This document shows positions 52,756 through 60,965 of a stretch of DNA of 64,000 nucleotides, piece by piece; the stretch's first letter is position 1, and every line of letters starts with the position of its first letter. Both the position numbers and the translations under genes were made by a program. The notes beneath the pieces are model-generated. The model was not told the origin of the DNA. It searched no databases and saw nothing but the letters and a program-made list of their open reading frames with translations. Source of the DNA: Robbsia sp. KACC 23696 (GTDB lineage: Bacteria; Pseudomonadota; Gammaproteobacteria; Burkholderiales; Burkholderiaceae); the NCBI RefSeq assembly GCF_039852015.1, contig NZ_CP156628.1:124001-188000 (forward strand), in the 5' to 3' direction.

Positions 52756-53685
52756 ATGAACTCGATCGATCTGGTGTATTTCGTCGCGGTGGCGAAAACG
52801 GGCAGTATCACGAAAGCGGCCGCATTTCTCGATACCGTGCAGTCCAATGTGACGCAGCGGATCAAGCGGCTGGAAGAAGAGTTGGGTGTCGCGCTGTTTC
52901 ATCGCAATGGGCGCGGCATGAGCTTGTCGCCGGCGGGGGCGCAGTTGCTGCCGCACGCCAAGCGCATCGATCATGCGATGGATGAAGCGCGGCGCTCTGT
53001 GATCGATGCGACAAAGCCGAGTGGCGCGCTGACAGTGGGCGCGATGGAAACGACCGCGGCATTACGCCTGCCCGAGGTCTTGGTCGACTATGCACAGCAC
53101 TATCCTGACGTCGATATGGTGCTACGAACCAGCACGACGGAACGGCTGCTGGCGGATGTGCTCGATCGAAAAATCGAGGGTGCCATCGTCGCGGGTCCCA
53201 TCGATCATCCGGAGTTGATGCAGCAGAAAGTGGGCTCGGAGGAGTTGGTGATCGTGACGGCACCCTGGCTTCGCTATCCGCATGGCAATCGTCCGCCCTG
53301 GCTGCCATCGGCGACAGAAGCGAAGATTGCGATCTTTCGCAGCGGCTGTTCCTATCGTGAACGGATCGAGCGCCTGCTGATACGGCAGGGGGTGACCAGT
53401 ATTCGAAGAATGGAGATCGGCAGCCTGGACGGCATCATGGGCTGCGTGCGGGCGGGGATTGCGATCAGCTTGTTGCCATTGTCGGTGGCGACGCCGTTGG
53501 CCGATGCCGGCAAGATCGCCGTGCATCGTCTTGCACCCGGGGAAGGGCTGGTGGACTCGGTGTTCGTTCGTCGGCGCGATACCTTCGTGTCGTCCGCATT
53601 GGCGCGTTTTGTCGAGACCGTCGCTGCGCACTTCGCTGTTGATACGGAGGGCGCGGAGGCGCCGAGGGCATCGACGTTATCTTGA
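52756..53685 (+). CDS. LysR-family transcriptional regulator
   Basis: A 309-residue LTTR, start at ATG 52756 (MNSIDLVYFVAVAKTGSITK) with GAGGCGG upstream; ATG codons 5-14 codons earlier are in frame. The helix-turn-helix is TKAAAFLDTVQSNVTQRIKRLEEELG (split into helices at about 15-40), then FHRNGRGMSLSPAGAQLLPHA. The C-terminal ligand domain follows (RLPEVLVDYAQHYPDVDMVL). It is divergent from the ActP/DUF485/CaiB set, so it probably activates or represses that operon in response to a carboxylate. The same region also lies next to the AAHS transporter (convergent). Confidence 0.85.
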   Translation: MNSIDLVYFVAVAKTGSITKAAAFLDTVQSNVTQRIKRLEEELGVALFHRNGRGMSLSPAGAQLLPHAKRIDHAMDEARRSVIDATKPSGALTVGAMETTAALRLPEVLVDYAQHYPDVDMVLRTSTTERLLADVLDRKIEGAIVAGPIDHPELMQQKVGSEELVIVTAPWLRYPHGNRPPWLPSATEAKIAIFRSGCSYRERIERLLIRQGVTSIRRMEIGSLDGIMGCVRAGIAISLLPLSVATPLADAGKIAVHRLAPGEGLVDSVFVRRRDTFVSSALARFVETVAAHFAVDTEGAEAPRASTLS

Positions 53686-53754
53686 ACGGTCCATTGAAAG
53701 CGACTGCGTGCAACGTTGTTCGGTGCCATCCTCAGCGTGGTTCACGAAGCACGT

Positions 53755-55161
53755 TTATCCGTTTACCGTAACGCGATTGAGCGGGTCATTGGGTGCTCCG
53801 CTGCGCCCGCGGTATTTGATCAGCAATGCGAGACAGGCGACGACGCCGGCGAGCGCGACGGTCGCGAAGATGCCGCCGAACGTGAAGTGACGACGCCCCA
53901 GCTCCGCCACCAGAAAAGAGCCGGCGATGCCGCCAAAGCGACCGATGCCAAGCATCCAGGACACACCGGTCCCCCGACCTTGTGTCGGATAATAGGCGGC
54001 GGCGAGCGCCGGCAACGAGGACTGCGCCGTGTTCATCAATACGCCAGCGCAAAAAACCGCCAGTATCAATAAACCGACATGCCCGAGGGCCTGTCCTACC
54101 GCAGCCATACTGACCGCCGTCAAGGCGTAGCACAGCGCGATGATTCGATCCGCGTTGAACCGGTCCATCAGATAACCGCATAGCACCGCGCCGACGCCGC
54201 CCAACGGAAACAGCGCGGAAATCAATGCGGCATGTGCTGGCGATACGCCGCCTTCGCGCAGCAGGATCGGCATCCAGTTGATGGACGCGTAGAAAATGAC
54301 CAGACCCATGAAATAGGCGGTCCACAGCATCAGCGTACCCAGCAAATAATCGCGGGATAGCACCAGACGCAAGCCACGACGTTCTCCGGAAGACAATGCG
54401 CCCGCCTCACTTTGCTTGCTAACCGCCGACTGCTCGGTCAACGTGAAAACGGTATCCGGGCGCAGATCCGCGGCGGCATATGGCCATACGCGGCTAAGCG
54501 TGCGCAGTATCGATGCGCCGGCATGTCGGCTCGCAACCTGGTAGCGAATCGATTCCGGCATGGCAAGCAACAGGACGATCAGCAGCAACAGCGGCGTTAC
54601 GCCGCCAAAGACCAACACACTACGCCAACCGAAATGCGGGATCATCCACGCGGCAAGAAAGCCGCCTAGCGCGGCGCCTAAGGGGAAGCCGCAGAACATC
54701 AGATTGACGAGCGTCGCGCGCCGTTGCTTCGGACAATACTCGTTCATCAGCGTTGCCGCGGTCGGCATCGCGGCACCCAGCCCTAGGCCGGTGACGAAGC
54801 GCGACACCGTCAGTTCCGTCAGATTGCCGGCCTGCGACGATATCAGGCAGGCTATCCCGAAAAGTGCCACCGATACGGAGAGCAGCGCACGTCGTCCCAA
54901 GCGGTCCGCCAAGGGGCCGGCAAGCAAGGCGCCGCAAGCGAGACCGAATAGCGCGGCACTGAGTACGGGCGACAATGCCGTGCGCGCCACGCCCCATTCG
55001 CCCAGTAATGACGGCGCGATAAAGCCGATCGCGGAGGTGTCGAAGCCATCGAGCAGGACGACTGCAAAGCACATTGCAAAGATCAACCACTGGCGCGCGG
55101 ACAGCGGCTGGAGATCGATGAATTGCTGCACGTCGATGGACGTGGCTGGGCGCGCTGACAT
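53755..55161 (-). CDS. MFS transporter, aromatic acid:H+ symporter (AAHS) family
   Basis: A 468-residue transporter. The helix-1 motif LLDGFDTSAIGFIAPSL contains the DGFD of the AAHS family (PcaK, BenK, MhpT), followed by GALLAGPLADRLGRRALLS and GLGLGAAMPTAATLMNEY in helix 4, and DRFNADRIIALCYALTAV after helix 8. Members take up protocatechuate, 4-hydroxybenzoate or similar acids. A loop of ~45 residues in the middle (EQSAVSKQSEAGALSSGERRG) is a little longer than usual. Upstream, 95 bp from the start, is a 14-bp palindrome. Confidence 0.85.
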   Translation of the reverse strand: MSARPATSIDVQQFIDLQPLSARQWLIFAMCFAVVLLDGFDTSAIGFIAPSLLGEWGVARTALSPVLSAALFGLACGALLAGPLADRLGRRALLSVSVALFGIACLISSQAGNLTELTVSRFVTGLGLGAAMPTAATLMNEYCPKQRRATLVNLMFCGFPLGAALGGFLAAWMIPHFGWRSVLVFGGVTPLLLLIVLLLAMPESIRYQVASRHAGASILRTLSRVWPYAAADLRPDTVFTLTEQSAVSKQSEAGALSSGERRGLRLVLSRDYLLGTLMLWTAYFMGLVIFYASINWMPILLREGGVSPAHAALISALFPLGGVGAVLCGYLMDRFNADRIIALCYALTAVSMAAVGQALGHVGLLILAVFCAGVLMNTAQSSLPALAAAYYPTQGRGTGVSWMLGIGRFGGIAGSFLVAELGRRHFTFGGIFATVALAGVVACLALLIKYRGRSGAPNDPLNRVTVNG

Positions 55162-55255
55162 TGGTTTTCCCCGGGGTGCGTTCGATAGATGAACGTCGTT
55201 TCAACAAGCGAACAATTGTGGTGTCAGCTTACGAAATACGGGGCGGGCGGGTCAG

Positions 55256-55269
55256 ACGGGTTAACCCGT
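55256..55269. promoter_or_regulatory. Palindrome ACGGGTTAACCCGT upstream of the AAHS transporter gene
   Basis: A perfect 14-bp palindrome 95 bp upstream of the minus-strand start at 55161; a plausible regulator site, but no binder is identified. Confidence 0.4.
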
Positions 55270-55375
55270 GAAACTGCTGGCGATGCTGCGGAAAGCCGCG
55301 CCTGTGGCGAGAAATCGAGGGGACGATGTGCTGCACTGTCTGACGCGGTGCGAAGTCTGCCGTTTTGCCTGGGAT

Positions 55376-56209
55376 TCAGACCGGTGCGGCTGTGGAGCGC
55401 GGTAGCGAATCGGGGACGGGATCTGCCGGTGCCGGCGTCGGGATAGTGCGATGGGGAGCGGTCGCGATTCCGCCTTTTGCGCCATGCGCGTGCCCCTCTG
55501 CCTTCAAACGCTCCGACACTTCCGCGTATTTACCAATAGCCGCCGGATCGCCTTGGGCCGACGCAAGCGCATACCAGAGTTGTGCCGAGACGAGATCGAC
55601 TTTCACGCCGTCGCCGCCTTTTTCATAGAAGCTCGCCACGATGTATTGCGATGTGCTGTCGCCCTGACGTGCGGCCCGAAGATACCAATGGAAAGCGGCA
55701 TTGTAGTTGCGCGCGGTACCGCGACCATCCATGAACTGTGTCGCCAACGCGATCTCCGCGCCGACGTGGCCATGTTTCGCCGCGCGCAAAAACCATTGAT
55801 GGGCGAGCGTGGGATCGGACGGCACCATTTGACCGTCATCGAAGATCTTGGCGTAGATGTACTGCGCGTGCGTCATATTGGCGTCTGCCGCCTTGTGCAG
55901 CCATTGCAGCGCCTGTGGCAGATCCGGCTGCGTGCCCTCGCCATTGAGCAGCATCATCGCGTAGTCGAACTGCGCGATCCGATTTCCCCGCTGCGCCTCT
56001 TCGCGAAACTCGCGTAACGCCACCGGATAGTTACTCTCCGCGTAGTCCTCGAGCGCGGTCGACAACTTCGGGTCGCGCGTGGCCTGACTATGCGCATCCA
56101 ATGCCGCCGCCCGCGTGTCGATCGACATGACGCTGAGCCCGATGCCGATACTGACGGTGAGCAAAGCCGCCAACGTTTTTGGGATTCGGCAGTCGATCGT
56201 CGGACGCAT
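55376..56209 (-). CDS. Sel1-like repeat protein, exported
   Basis: About 277 residues from Met 56209. A hydrophobic N-terminus (LAALLTVSIGIGLSVMSI...) gives export or anchoring. Sel1/TPR-like repeats of about 36 residues: AQFDYAMMLLNGEGTQPDLPQALQWLHKAA..., AQYIYAKIFDDG..., AEIALATQFMDGRGTARNYNAAFHWY..., SQYIVASFYEKGGDG.... The tail is Pro/Ala-rich. Such solenoid proteins scaffold partner proteins in the periplasm; no partner is recognised here. Repeats are read directly from the sequence. Confidence 0.8.
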   Translation of the reverse strand: MRPTIDCRIPKTLAALLTVSIGIGLSVMSIDTRAAALDAHSQATRDPKLSTALEDYAESNYPVALREFREEAQRGNRIAQFDYAMMLLNGEGTQPDLPQALQWLHKAADANMTHAQYIYAKIFDDGQMVPSDPTLAHQWFLRAAKHGHVGAEIALATQFMDGRGTARNYNAAFHWYLRAARQGDSTSQYIVASFYEKGGDGVKVDLVSAQLWYALASAQGDPAAIGKYAEVSERLKAEGHAHGAKGGIATAPHRTIPTPAPADPVPDSLPRSTAAPV

Positions 56210-56338
56210 GGCGGAACTCTTCGGGCAGAGGAAACAAGGCGTCTCCATCATAGCGAAACTTCCCGCCGCTGTATCGCTCTCCAAAAACGTCGCGGTATGA
56301 ATGTCACATCGAGGCGTCGCGTCGCCGCTGGCGTCGGC

Positions 56339-57238
56339 TTAATGCGAGGCGCCGGCCGTCTCGGCCAGCGCGGCGGCGACGGTGCTGCGCAGCGCAGTCA
56401 TCGCCTCGCGCGCAACGTCCATCGGGTCGCGCGCCTTCATCGCATCGTTGAACACTTCCAGGCCGATCGGGCCCTTGTAGCCGGCATCGAGCAGTCGCGC
56501 CACGAGGTCGGTGACGGGGAAGCGCCCCTGGCCCGGCAGCAGGCGCCGATGACGCGCAATCTCGATGATATTCGGCAGATCGATCTCTTCCATCAGATCC
56601 GACAGCTGCAGGAGAAAGATGCGATCGATCGGAATATCGCGAAGATCGTTTGCGTCGCGGCCGCGCGCGAACATGTGGAAGGCGTCGACGACCAAGCCCA
56701 TATTGGGCTCGCCTACCGCCTGGATCGTCGCCCACGCTGCCGGCACCGTGTAGGTCAGCGTGCTCCACGCCATGCCTTCATAGGCGACACGCAGTCCGCG
56801 CGTGGCCGCTTCGCGCGCGAGCCAACGCAAGTCGTCGACAACGCGCGCCGCGACGCACGCCTTATGCGTGCTTGCCGGCACCAGTACCGTATTGGCGCCC
56901 AGCGCCTGAGCGCGATCCAATAGGGCAATCGCTTCCTGGCGTTTGGCGTCCCGTATCTCGTCCGGTGCGCCGTCGAAATCGAGCAGTACCTGATGGTCCG
57001 TCAAGCCCAGTTCGATCTGTCGCAGATGCCGCCCGAGCGCAGCCGCGCCCGCGTCATACGCTTCTACATCCTGGCGCCAGAGTTCCACCTGCGCAAAACC
57101 GGCGGCCTTCGCGGCGGCCAGTTTCTGCACGGTCGGCCCTCCCAGCAGGATCGTGTTGATAAAAAGGGGATTCGCCAAGTCGTGCGGCAGCGCCGACGTG
57201 GCAGCAGGGTCTTGAGCAAAATCGGTATCGCGGGTCAT
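56339..57238 (-). CDS. TIM-barrel sugar-phosphate-isomerase-like protein, possible 3-dehydroshikimate dehydratase
   Basis: A 299-residue AP-endonuclease-2/xylose-isomerase-like barrel. Metal-site candidates: Glu in FAQVELWRQDV, Glu in VAYEGMAW, Asp/His in VVDAFHMF and Glu in GLEVFND. The combination YEGMAW... followed by NMGLVVDAFHMFARG and DIPIDRIFLLQLSDL strongly resembles the isomerase-like half of QuiC/AsbF 3-dehydroshikimate dehydratases, which make protocatechuate from dehydroshikimate. Nearby AAHS and ShiA-like transporters and a PcaR-like regulator would fit quinate/shikimate use, but a general isomerase or epimerase is equally possible. Confidence 0.6.
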   Translation of the reverse strand: MTRDTDFAQDPAATSALPHDLANPLFINTILLGGPTVQKLAAAKAAGFAQVELWRQDVEAYDAGAAALGRHLRQIELGLTDHQVLLDFDGAPDEIRDAKRQEAIALLDRAQALGANTVLVPASTHKACVAARVVDDLRWLAREAATRGLRVAYEGMAWSTLTYTVPAAWATIQAVGEPNMGLVVDAFHMFARGRDANDLRDIPIDRIFLLQLSDLMEEIDLPNIIEIARHRRLLPGQGRFPVTDLVARLLDAGYKGPIGLEVFNDAMKARDPMDVAREAMTALRSTVAAALAETAGASH

Positions 57239-57880
57239 TGCAGTCCATCTCCATCAGAGAGCGCGTAAGGGAACGCTCGCCGCTATCGGCGAGAGGAGAC
57301 CGTGTCGCCGCAGGCGCGGACATGCGCCTGCGATGCGAGCCGTCATCCGGTAGACGTTCCGCGCGTAATGCCGATCAGCATAGACCGTTGCATGGCACTG
57401 ACAATTGGGCGTGCCGTCAAATAGTACGTTAATCGCGCAAAGTGCGCGTTGAGCATGCGAAACTAGGGTTTACGACGGAAGAATGGACTATCTTTCACGA
57501 CGCCTCGGTGTCATGAGTTGAAACAAATCGCGTCGAATATCGCCCGTTGTTTCAGTTCATGAGATGAATAATCCCGAGCAATGGGTTCCGCGACACGCCA
57601 TTTCCTTTTAGACTGCGTCGCGCGATGCCGTTGTCCCTCAGGTGCGTCGACCGCGATGTCTGCGGCGGGGCGATACCAGGACGACGGCGGGTCCATGCAG
57701 CGGGCGCCTGATCTGCGTCAAGCGCAGGCGCCGCCTGCATTGACATGACACGGTGCCGCCTTTACCGTTCGATCCGCAGACGTTTTTTACACGACACGCC
57801 GTGTTTTACCCGCGCGTGCCCACCGCCATCCGTGGAAGGGCGCGGCGCCGGCCAACCGATATTTCAAGATAGTTGACACC
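57239..57880. other. 642-bp gene-free region
   Basis: No convincing gene on either strand; small frames on the minus strand (57511-57746) have no motif. It contains a long imperfect inverted repeat at 57511-57562, AT-rich promoter-like stretches around 57400-57600, and, just before its right end, the start of a 42-residue membrane protein. Confidence 0.5.
57511..57562. repeat. Imperfect inverted repeat in the gene-free region
   Basis: TCATGAGTTGAAACAA (57511-57526) and TTGTTTCAGTTCATGA (57547-57562) match in 14 of 16 positions as inverted arms, separated by 20 bp. The outer TCATGA blocks are themselves palindromic. It looks like a double regulator site or a stem-loop. Confidence 0.75.
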
Positions 57881-58009
57881 ATGCAGGCTTCCTCGAATCA
57901 AGCTAAATCATCGCGCTCCCTTTCCCTGCTCCAGATGCTGATGGTGGTTGGGTTGGCCGGCTTGGGCGCCGCCGTCCTGTGCGATTACCTGGCCACCCTT
58001 TTGAAGTGA
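57881..58009 (+). CDS. Small single-helix membrane protein, 42 residues
   Basis: ATG at 57881, stop at 58007-58009. A hydrophilic Ser/Lys head (MQASSNQAKSSRSLS) is followed by one hydrophobic helix (LQMLMVVGLAGLGAAVLCDY) and a short tail, with a Cys near the end of the helix. It is too short for usual gene calls, but the spacing (13 bp to the next gene, same strand) and the clear membrane segment make it likely real. It may anchor or regulate the rubredoxin-tailed protein downstream; this is inference. The ribosome site is weak. Confidence 0.5.
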   Translation: MQASSNQAKSSRSLSLLQMLMVVGLAGLGAAVLCDYLATLLK

Positions 58010-58022
58010 CGTTGAGTTTTCT

Positions 58023-58526
58023 ATGTATAAGAAAGGCGTAGCACTGGAGTTGCAGTTTCCAGCCAATCGGCTGATCCGTGCAGAGGATGGCGTACCGGGC
58101 GCGGCGGGGCATTCCGATGCCGCCTCGGCGCCGGCCTACACCGTGACGCTGAATGCGGACGAAGCGCGCGCCTTGCTCGATGGTCTGCGTCGGCGACTGG
58201 CGGCCGAGGATATCACCGCGCCCGTGGTGGTCAGCCTCGCCAATCAGGAAACGATGCCGCAGGAAGAGCAGCCCGACCTCGACGCGATCGTGTTGGCCGC
58301 GTCGGGTGCGACGGCCGGTGCCGTTGCCGCCACCCTGGACAGCGCGGCAGCGCCTGTCGAATACAAGCAATGGGTATGCGTGATCTGCGGTTGGATCTAC
58401 GACGAAGCACTGGGCTTGCCTGAAGAGGGCATCGCACCGGGCACGCGCTTCGAGGACATCCCCGACGATTGGCGTTGCCCGCTCTGCGACGTGGGCAAGG
58501 AAGACTTCGCTGTCGTCGAATTCTGA
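58023..58526 (+). CDS. Rubredoxin-domain protein with unknown N-terminal domain
   Basis: A 167-residue protein. Residues ~113-167 are a rubredoxin: CVICG (Cys119, Cys122) and CPLCD (Cys152, Cys155), with GLPEEGIAPGTRFEDIPDDW between, which hold one iron for electron transfer. Residues 1-~105 are a different, unrecognised domain, predicted soluble with a helix ALLDGLRRRLAAE and an acidic stretch, ending in an Ala-rich linker. Free rubredoxins are ~55 residues, so the N-terminal part is an extra module. It follows the small membrane protein by 13 bp; together they may form a membrane-linked electron carrier. Confidence 0.82.
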   Translation: MYKKGVALELQFPANRLIRAEDGVPGAAGHSDAASAPAYTVTLNADEARALLDGLRRRLAAEDITAPVVVSLANQETMPQEEQPDLDAIVLAASGATAGAVAATLDSAAAPVEYKQWVCVICGWIYDEALGLPEEGIAPGTRFEDIPDDWRCPLCDVGKEDFAVVEF

Positions 58527-58704
58527 TCCTTTCGCAGTATCGCGTGTCTTTGTCTCCACAAGTGCAAGCGCGGCACGAAAATTGCTCAGTCGGTGCGAGC
58601 CTCGCCGGCTTGCACGTTGTCGTATTGGGTCATTGTTACCCTCGTGCTTGCGGTCGCGGGGCGAAGACATCGACACTGAATGACAATGGAGAGAGACAGC
58701 GACC

Positions 58705-59082
58705 ATGCGTGCCCTATTGCGTGCCATTCCCCAACGCCTGATTGCCCCGTTCCTGCCGAGCACGCGTCATGCGTACGGCATCGGCGGTAACGATATCTCC
58801 CCGTCCGAAGCGAACCTGAATCGTCTCCATGCCGCGCACGATCGTCGCGCGGGTGGGGCGCGCGTGACGCGAATGACGGCCTGCCTGCTGCTCCCCGTCG
58901 CTGCTGCAGCCTATATGGGTTCGGCACACGGCGCGACGGAAGAAGAGCAGAGCAAGGCGTGCAAGGCCGATGCCATCCGTTTGTGTTCGGAAGATATTCC
59001 CAGCAAGGAAAAAATCACGGCCTGCATGCAGCGTAAAGTGAAACAGCTGAGCCCCGGCTGTCGCGCCATGTTCAAGAAGTAA
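58705..59082 (+). CDS. Cys-containing exported protein, 125 residues
   Basis: Start 58705 with GGAGAGA upstream. Residues ~55-77 form a hydrophobic export helix (RMTACLLLPVAAAAYMGSAHGA) after a 50-residue basic N-part, and the mature C-terminal region has a regular Cys spacing: ACKADAIRLCSEDIP, then ITACMQRKVKQLSPGCRAMF. The C-x8-C and C-x12-C pattern is like short Cys-rich domains of exported proteins that form disulphides. Function unknown. The start may lie further in, at the Met before the hydrophobic stretch. A strong terminator follows. Confidence 0.65.
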   Translation: MRALLRAIPQRLIAPFLPSTRHAYGIGGNDISPSEANLNRLHAAHDRRAGGARVTRMTACLLLPVAAAAYMGSAHGATEEEQSKACKADAIRLCSEDIPSKEKITACMQRKVKQLSPGCRAMFKK

Positions 59083-59148
59083 GGGGCACGCTCGTACGCG
59101 TGAGCGGGTCTGATGGCCCGCAGCGATGACGATACGATCGAGATAAAG

Positions 59149-59188
59149 CAAAGCGGCGCCTCACTGACATGAGGCGCCGCTTTGTTTT
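59149..59188 (+). terminator. Rho-independent terminator
   Basis: CAAAGCGGCGCCTCA (59149-59163), a 6-base loop, TGAGGCGCCGCTTTG (59170-59184), then TTTT. It ends the Cys-containing gene and lies 48 bp before the stop of the convergent MFS gene. Confidence 0.9.
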
Positions 59189-59235
59189 GTGCCGCCATGG
59201 CCGTCCTGGCGGACGACACAGGCGGTGTCACGCGA

Positions 59236-60552
59236 TCACCGCGTCTTCATCTTCCACGATACCAGCAAGGAGATCAGGCAGCCAATGAACAGATAGCCGG
59301 CGACCGGATGCCAACTACCGCCCGCCATGCTGACGAGTCCGACGGCGATGAAGGGGGTGAATCCGCCGCCAACCACGCTGGCGACCTGATAGCCGACGCC
59401 CGCACCGCTATAACGGAATCGCGTACCGAACAGTTCCGTGAACAGAGGTTGCTGGACCGAGACAACCATATCGTGTGCAACGTTGGCGAGCAGCACCGAG
59501 CAGATGACGATCCAGACGGTCGACCGCGCATCCAAGGCCAGGAAGAACGGGATGGCACTCAAGGCACCGACGAACGCACCGAGCATATAGACGCGTCGAC
59601 GGCCGAAGCGATCGGCCGCCCAGGCGAAGATCGGGATCGTGACGATGCTGATCGCGCCGACGGCCAAGCCAATGTTGAGGAAGAACTGTCGGGGCATGCC
59701 CAGGTTCGACGTCGAATAGCTCAGGGCGAACGCCGTGACGATATACATCGTGAACAGTTCCGCGAGGCGCAGCGCGATGATCAGCAGGAAGGCCTTCGGG
59801 TTCTCACGCAGCGCTTCGAGGATTGGCAGTTTGGCCGGCGTGTCGGCTTGCGCGACGACGTCCTTCTCGAATGCTTGCGACTCGTCCATCGTCGTACGGA
59901 TCCACAGACCGATGGCGACCAGTACGACGCTGAAGATAAACGGCAGGCGCCAGCCCCAACTGCGGAAGGCATCGTTGTCCAGCGTCTGACTCAGGATCGA
60001 AACCAGACCCGTGGCGAGCACGAGCCCCACGCCATAGCCGACCTGTACGCCACAGCTGTAGAAAGCCTTACGCTTCTCCGGTGCCGACTCCACCGCGAGC
60101 AGTGCCGCGCCGCCCCATTCGCCCCCTACAGCGAAGCCTTGAATCGCGCGCAGCGCGATCAGCAACACCGGCGCCCACCAACCGATGCTCGCATAAGTCG
60201 GCAACAGGCCGATCAACGCCGTTGACAAGCCCATCAAGGTGACGGTCAATACGAGCATGCGCTTGCGACCGAGCTTGTCGCCGTAATGCCCGAATACAAA
60301 GCCGCCGAGTGGACGGAACAGGAAGCCGACGCCGAAGGTGCCGAATGCCGCCAGCGTGCCCATCGCCGGACTGATCTTCGGGAAAAATTCCGTATTGAAA
60401 ATCAGCGCGGCGACGATGCCATATAAGAGGAAGTCGTACCAATCGACGACGGCGCCGACGAAACTGCCCCAGGCGGCTTTGCGGGCCCGGCTGGCGGTGA
60501 CGATTGCCTGATCGGCAGTCTGTTGGGTAGCGGAGCGAAAAGCGCTGGTCAT
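59236..60552 (-). CDS. MFS metabolite:H+ symporter (MHS), ShiA-like
   Basis: About 438 residues from Met 60552. Twelve helices with the MHS marks VVDWYDFLLYGIVAALIF in helix 1, GHYGDKLGRKRMLVLTV after helix 2 and QGFAVGGEWGGAALLAVE near helix 4. This family includes ShiA (shikimate), ProP and KgtP; the pattern around helix 4 and WRLPFIFSVVLVAIGLWIR is closest to ShiA-like. It is divergent from the IclR regulator and probably controlled by it, so an aromatic-pathway acid such as shikimate or protocatechuate precursor is a likely cargo. Confidence 0.8.
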   Translation of the reverse strand: MTSAFRSATQQTADQAIVTASRARKAAWGSFVGAVVDWYDFLLYGIVAALIFNTEFFPKISPAMGTLAAFGTFGVGFLFRPLGGFVFGHYGDKLGRKRMLVLTVTLMGLSTALIGLLPTYASIGWWAPVLLIALRAIQGFAVGGEWGGAALLAVESAPEKRKAFYSCGVQVGYGVGLVLATGLVSILSQTLDNDAFRSWGWRLPFIFSVVLVAIGLWIRTTMDESQAFEKDVVAQADTPAKLPILEALRENPKAFLLIIALRLAELFTMYIVTAFALSYSTSNLGMPRQFFLNIGLAVGAISIVTIPIFAWAADRFGRRRVYMLGAFVGALSAIPFFLALDARSTVWIVICSVLLANVAHDMVVSVQQPLFTELFGTRFRYSGAGVGYQVASVVGGGFTPFIAVGLVSMAGGSWHPVAGYLFIGCLISLLVSWKMKTR

Positions 60553-60965
60553 CGTTGTCTCAATAAATCGTTGATCGTCATCGTCGGCGGACCTGTCCGG
60601 TGCACCGTTGCGTACCGATTGCATACCGCGAACCCGGCTTCGGCAGCATGATTCGACCAAGGCCCGCGATCAAACCACGTTGCTATTGGAAAGGCAAGCG
60701 TCATGGCCCGTCTGCGCGCGACAATTGTTTATTTCTGTCGCCGAAATGCGTGAATTTCCTTTGTGAGGAAGGTGTCTTGCGGGATGGCCGCATTTTGCAT
60801 GCCGGCGTCACCGCGGCGTCGCGCTGGCTGGCGTTGGGTCATTAGGTCGCAGTCTAAAGTTGCACTGCGCGGGAAGAAAGGCGAATGCCGTCGTTTTGCG
60901 CGATAATCGCTCGGGGACGAACGCTGATCGTTTGCGTATCGGGTTAACGAGGGTTGGAGACGCGC
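60553..60965. other. Divergent intergenic region MFS/IclR with PcaR-like site
   Basis: 413 bp without a gene. It contains the core CGATAATCGC at 60901-60910 inside TTTTGCGCGATAATCGCTCG, close to the PcaR-type consensus I recall (GTTCGATAATCGCAC), plus AT-rich stretches near 60725-60750 that may hold the MFS promoter. Confidence 0.55.

Noticed and set aside
57511-57746. Small minus-strand frames of 61 and 64 residues in the gene-free region
   Set aside because: They overlap each other and the inverted repeat, lack ribosome sites and resemble nothing recognisable.
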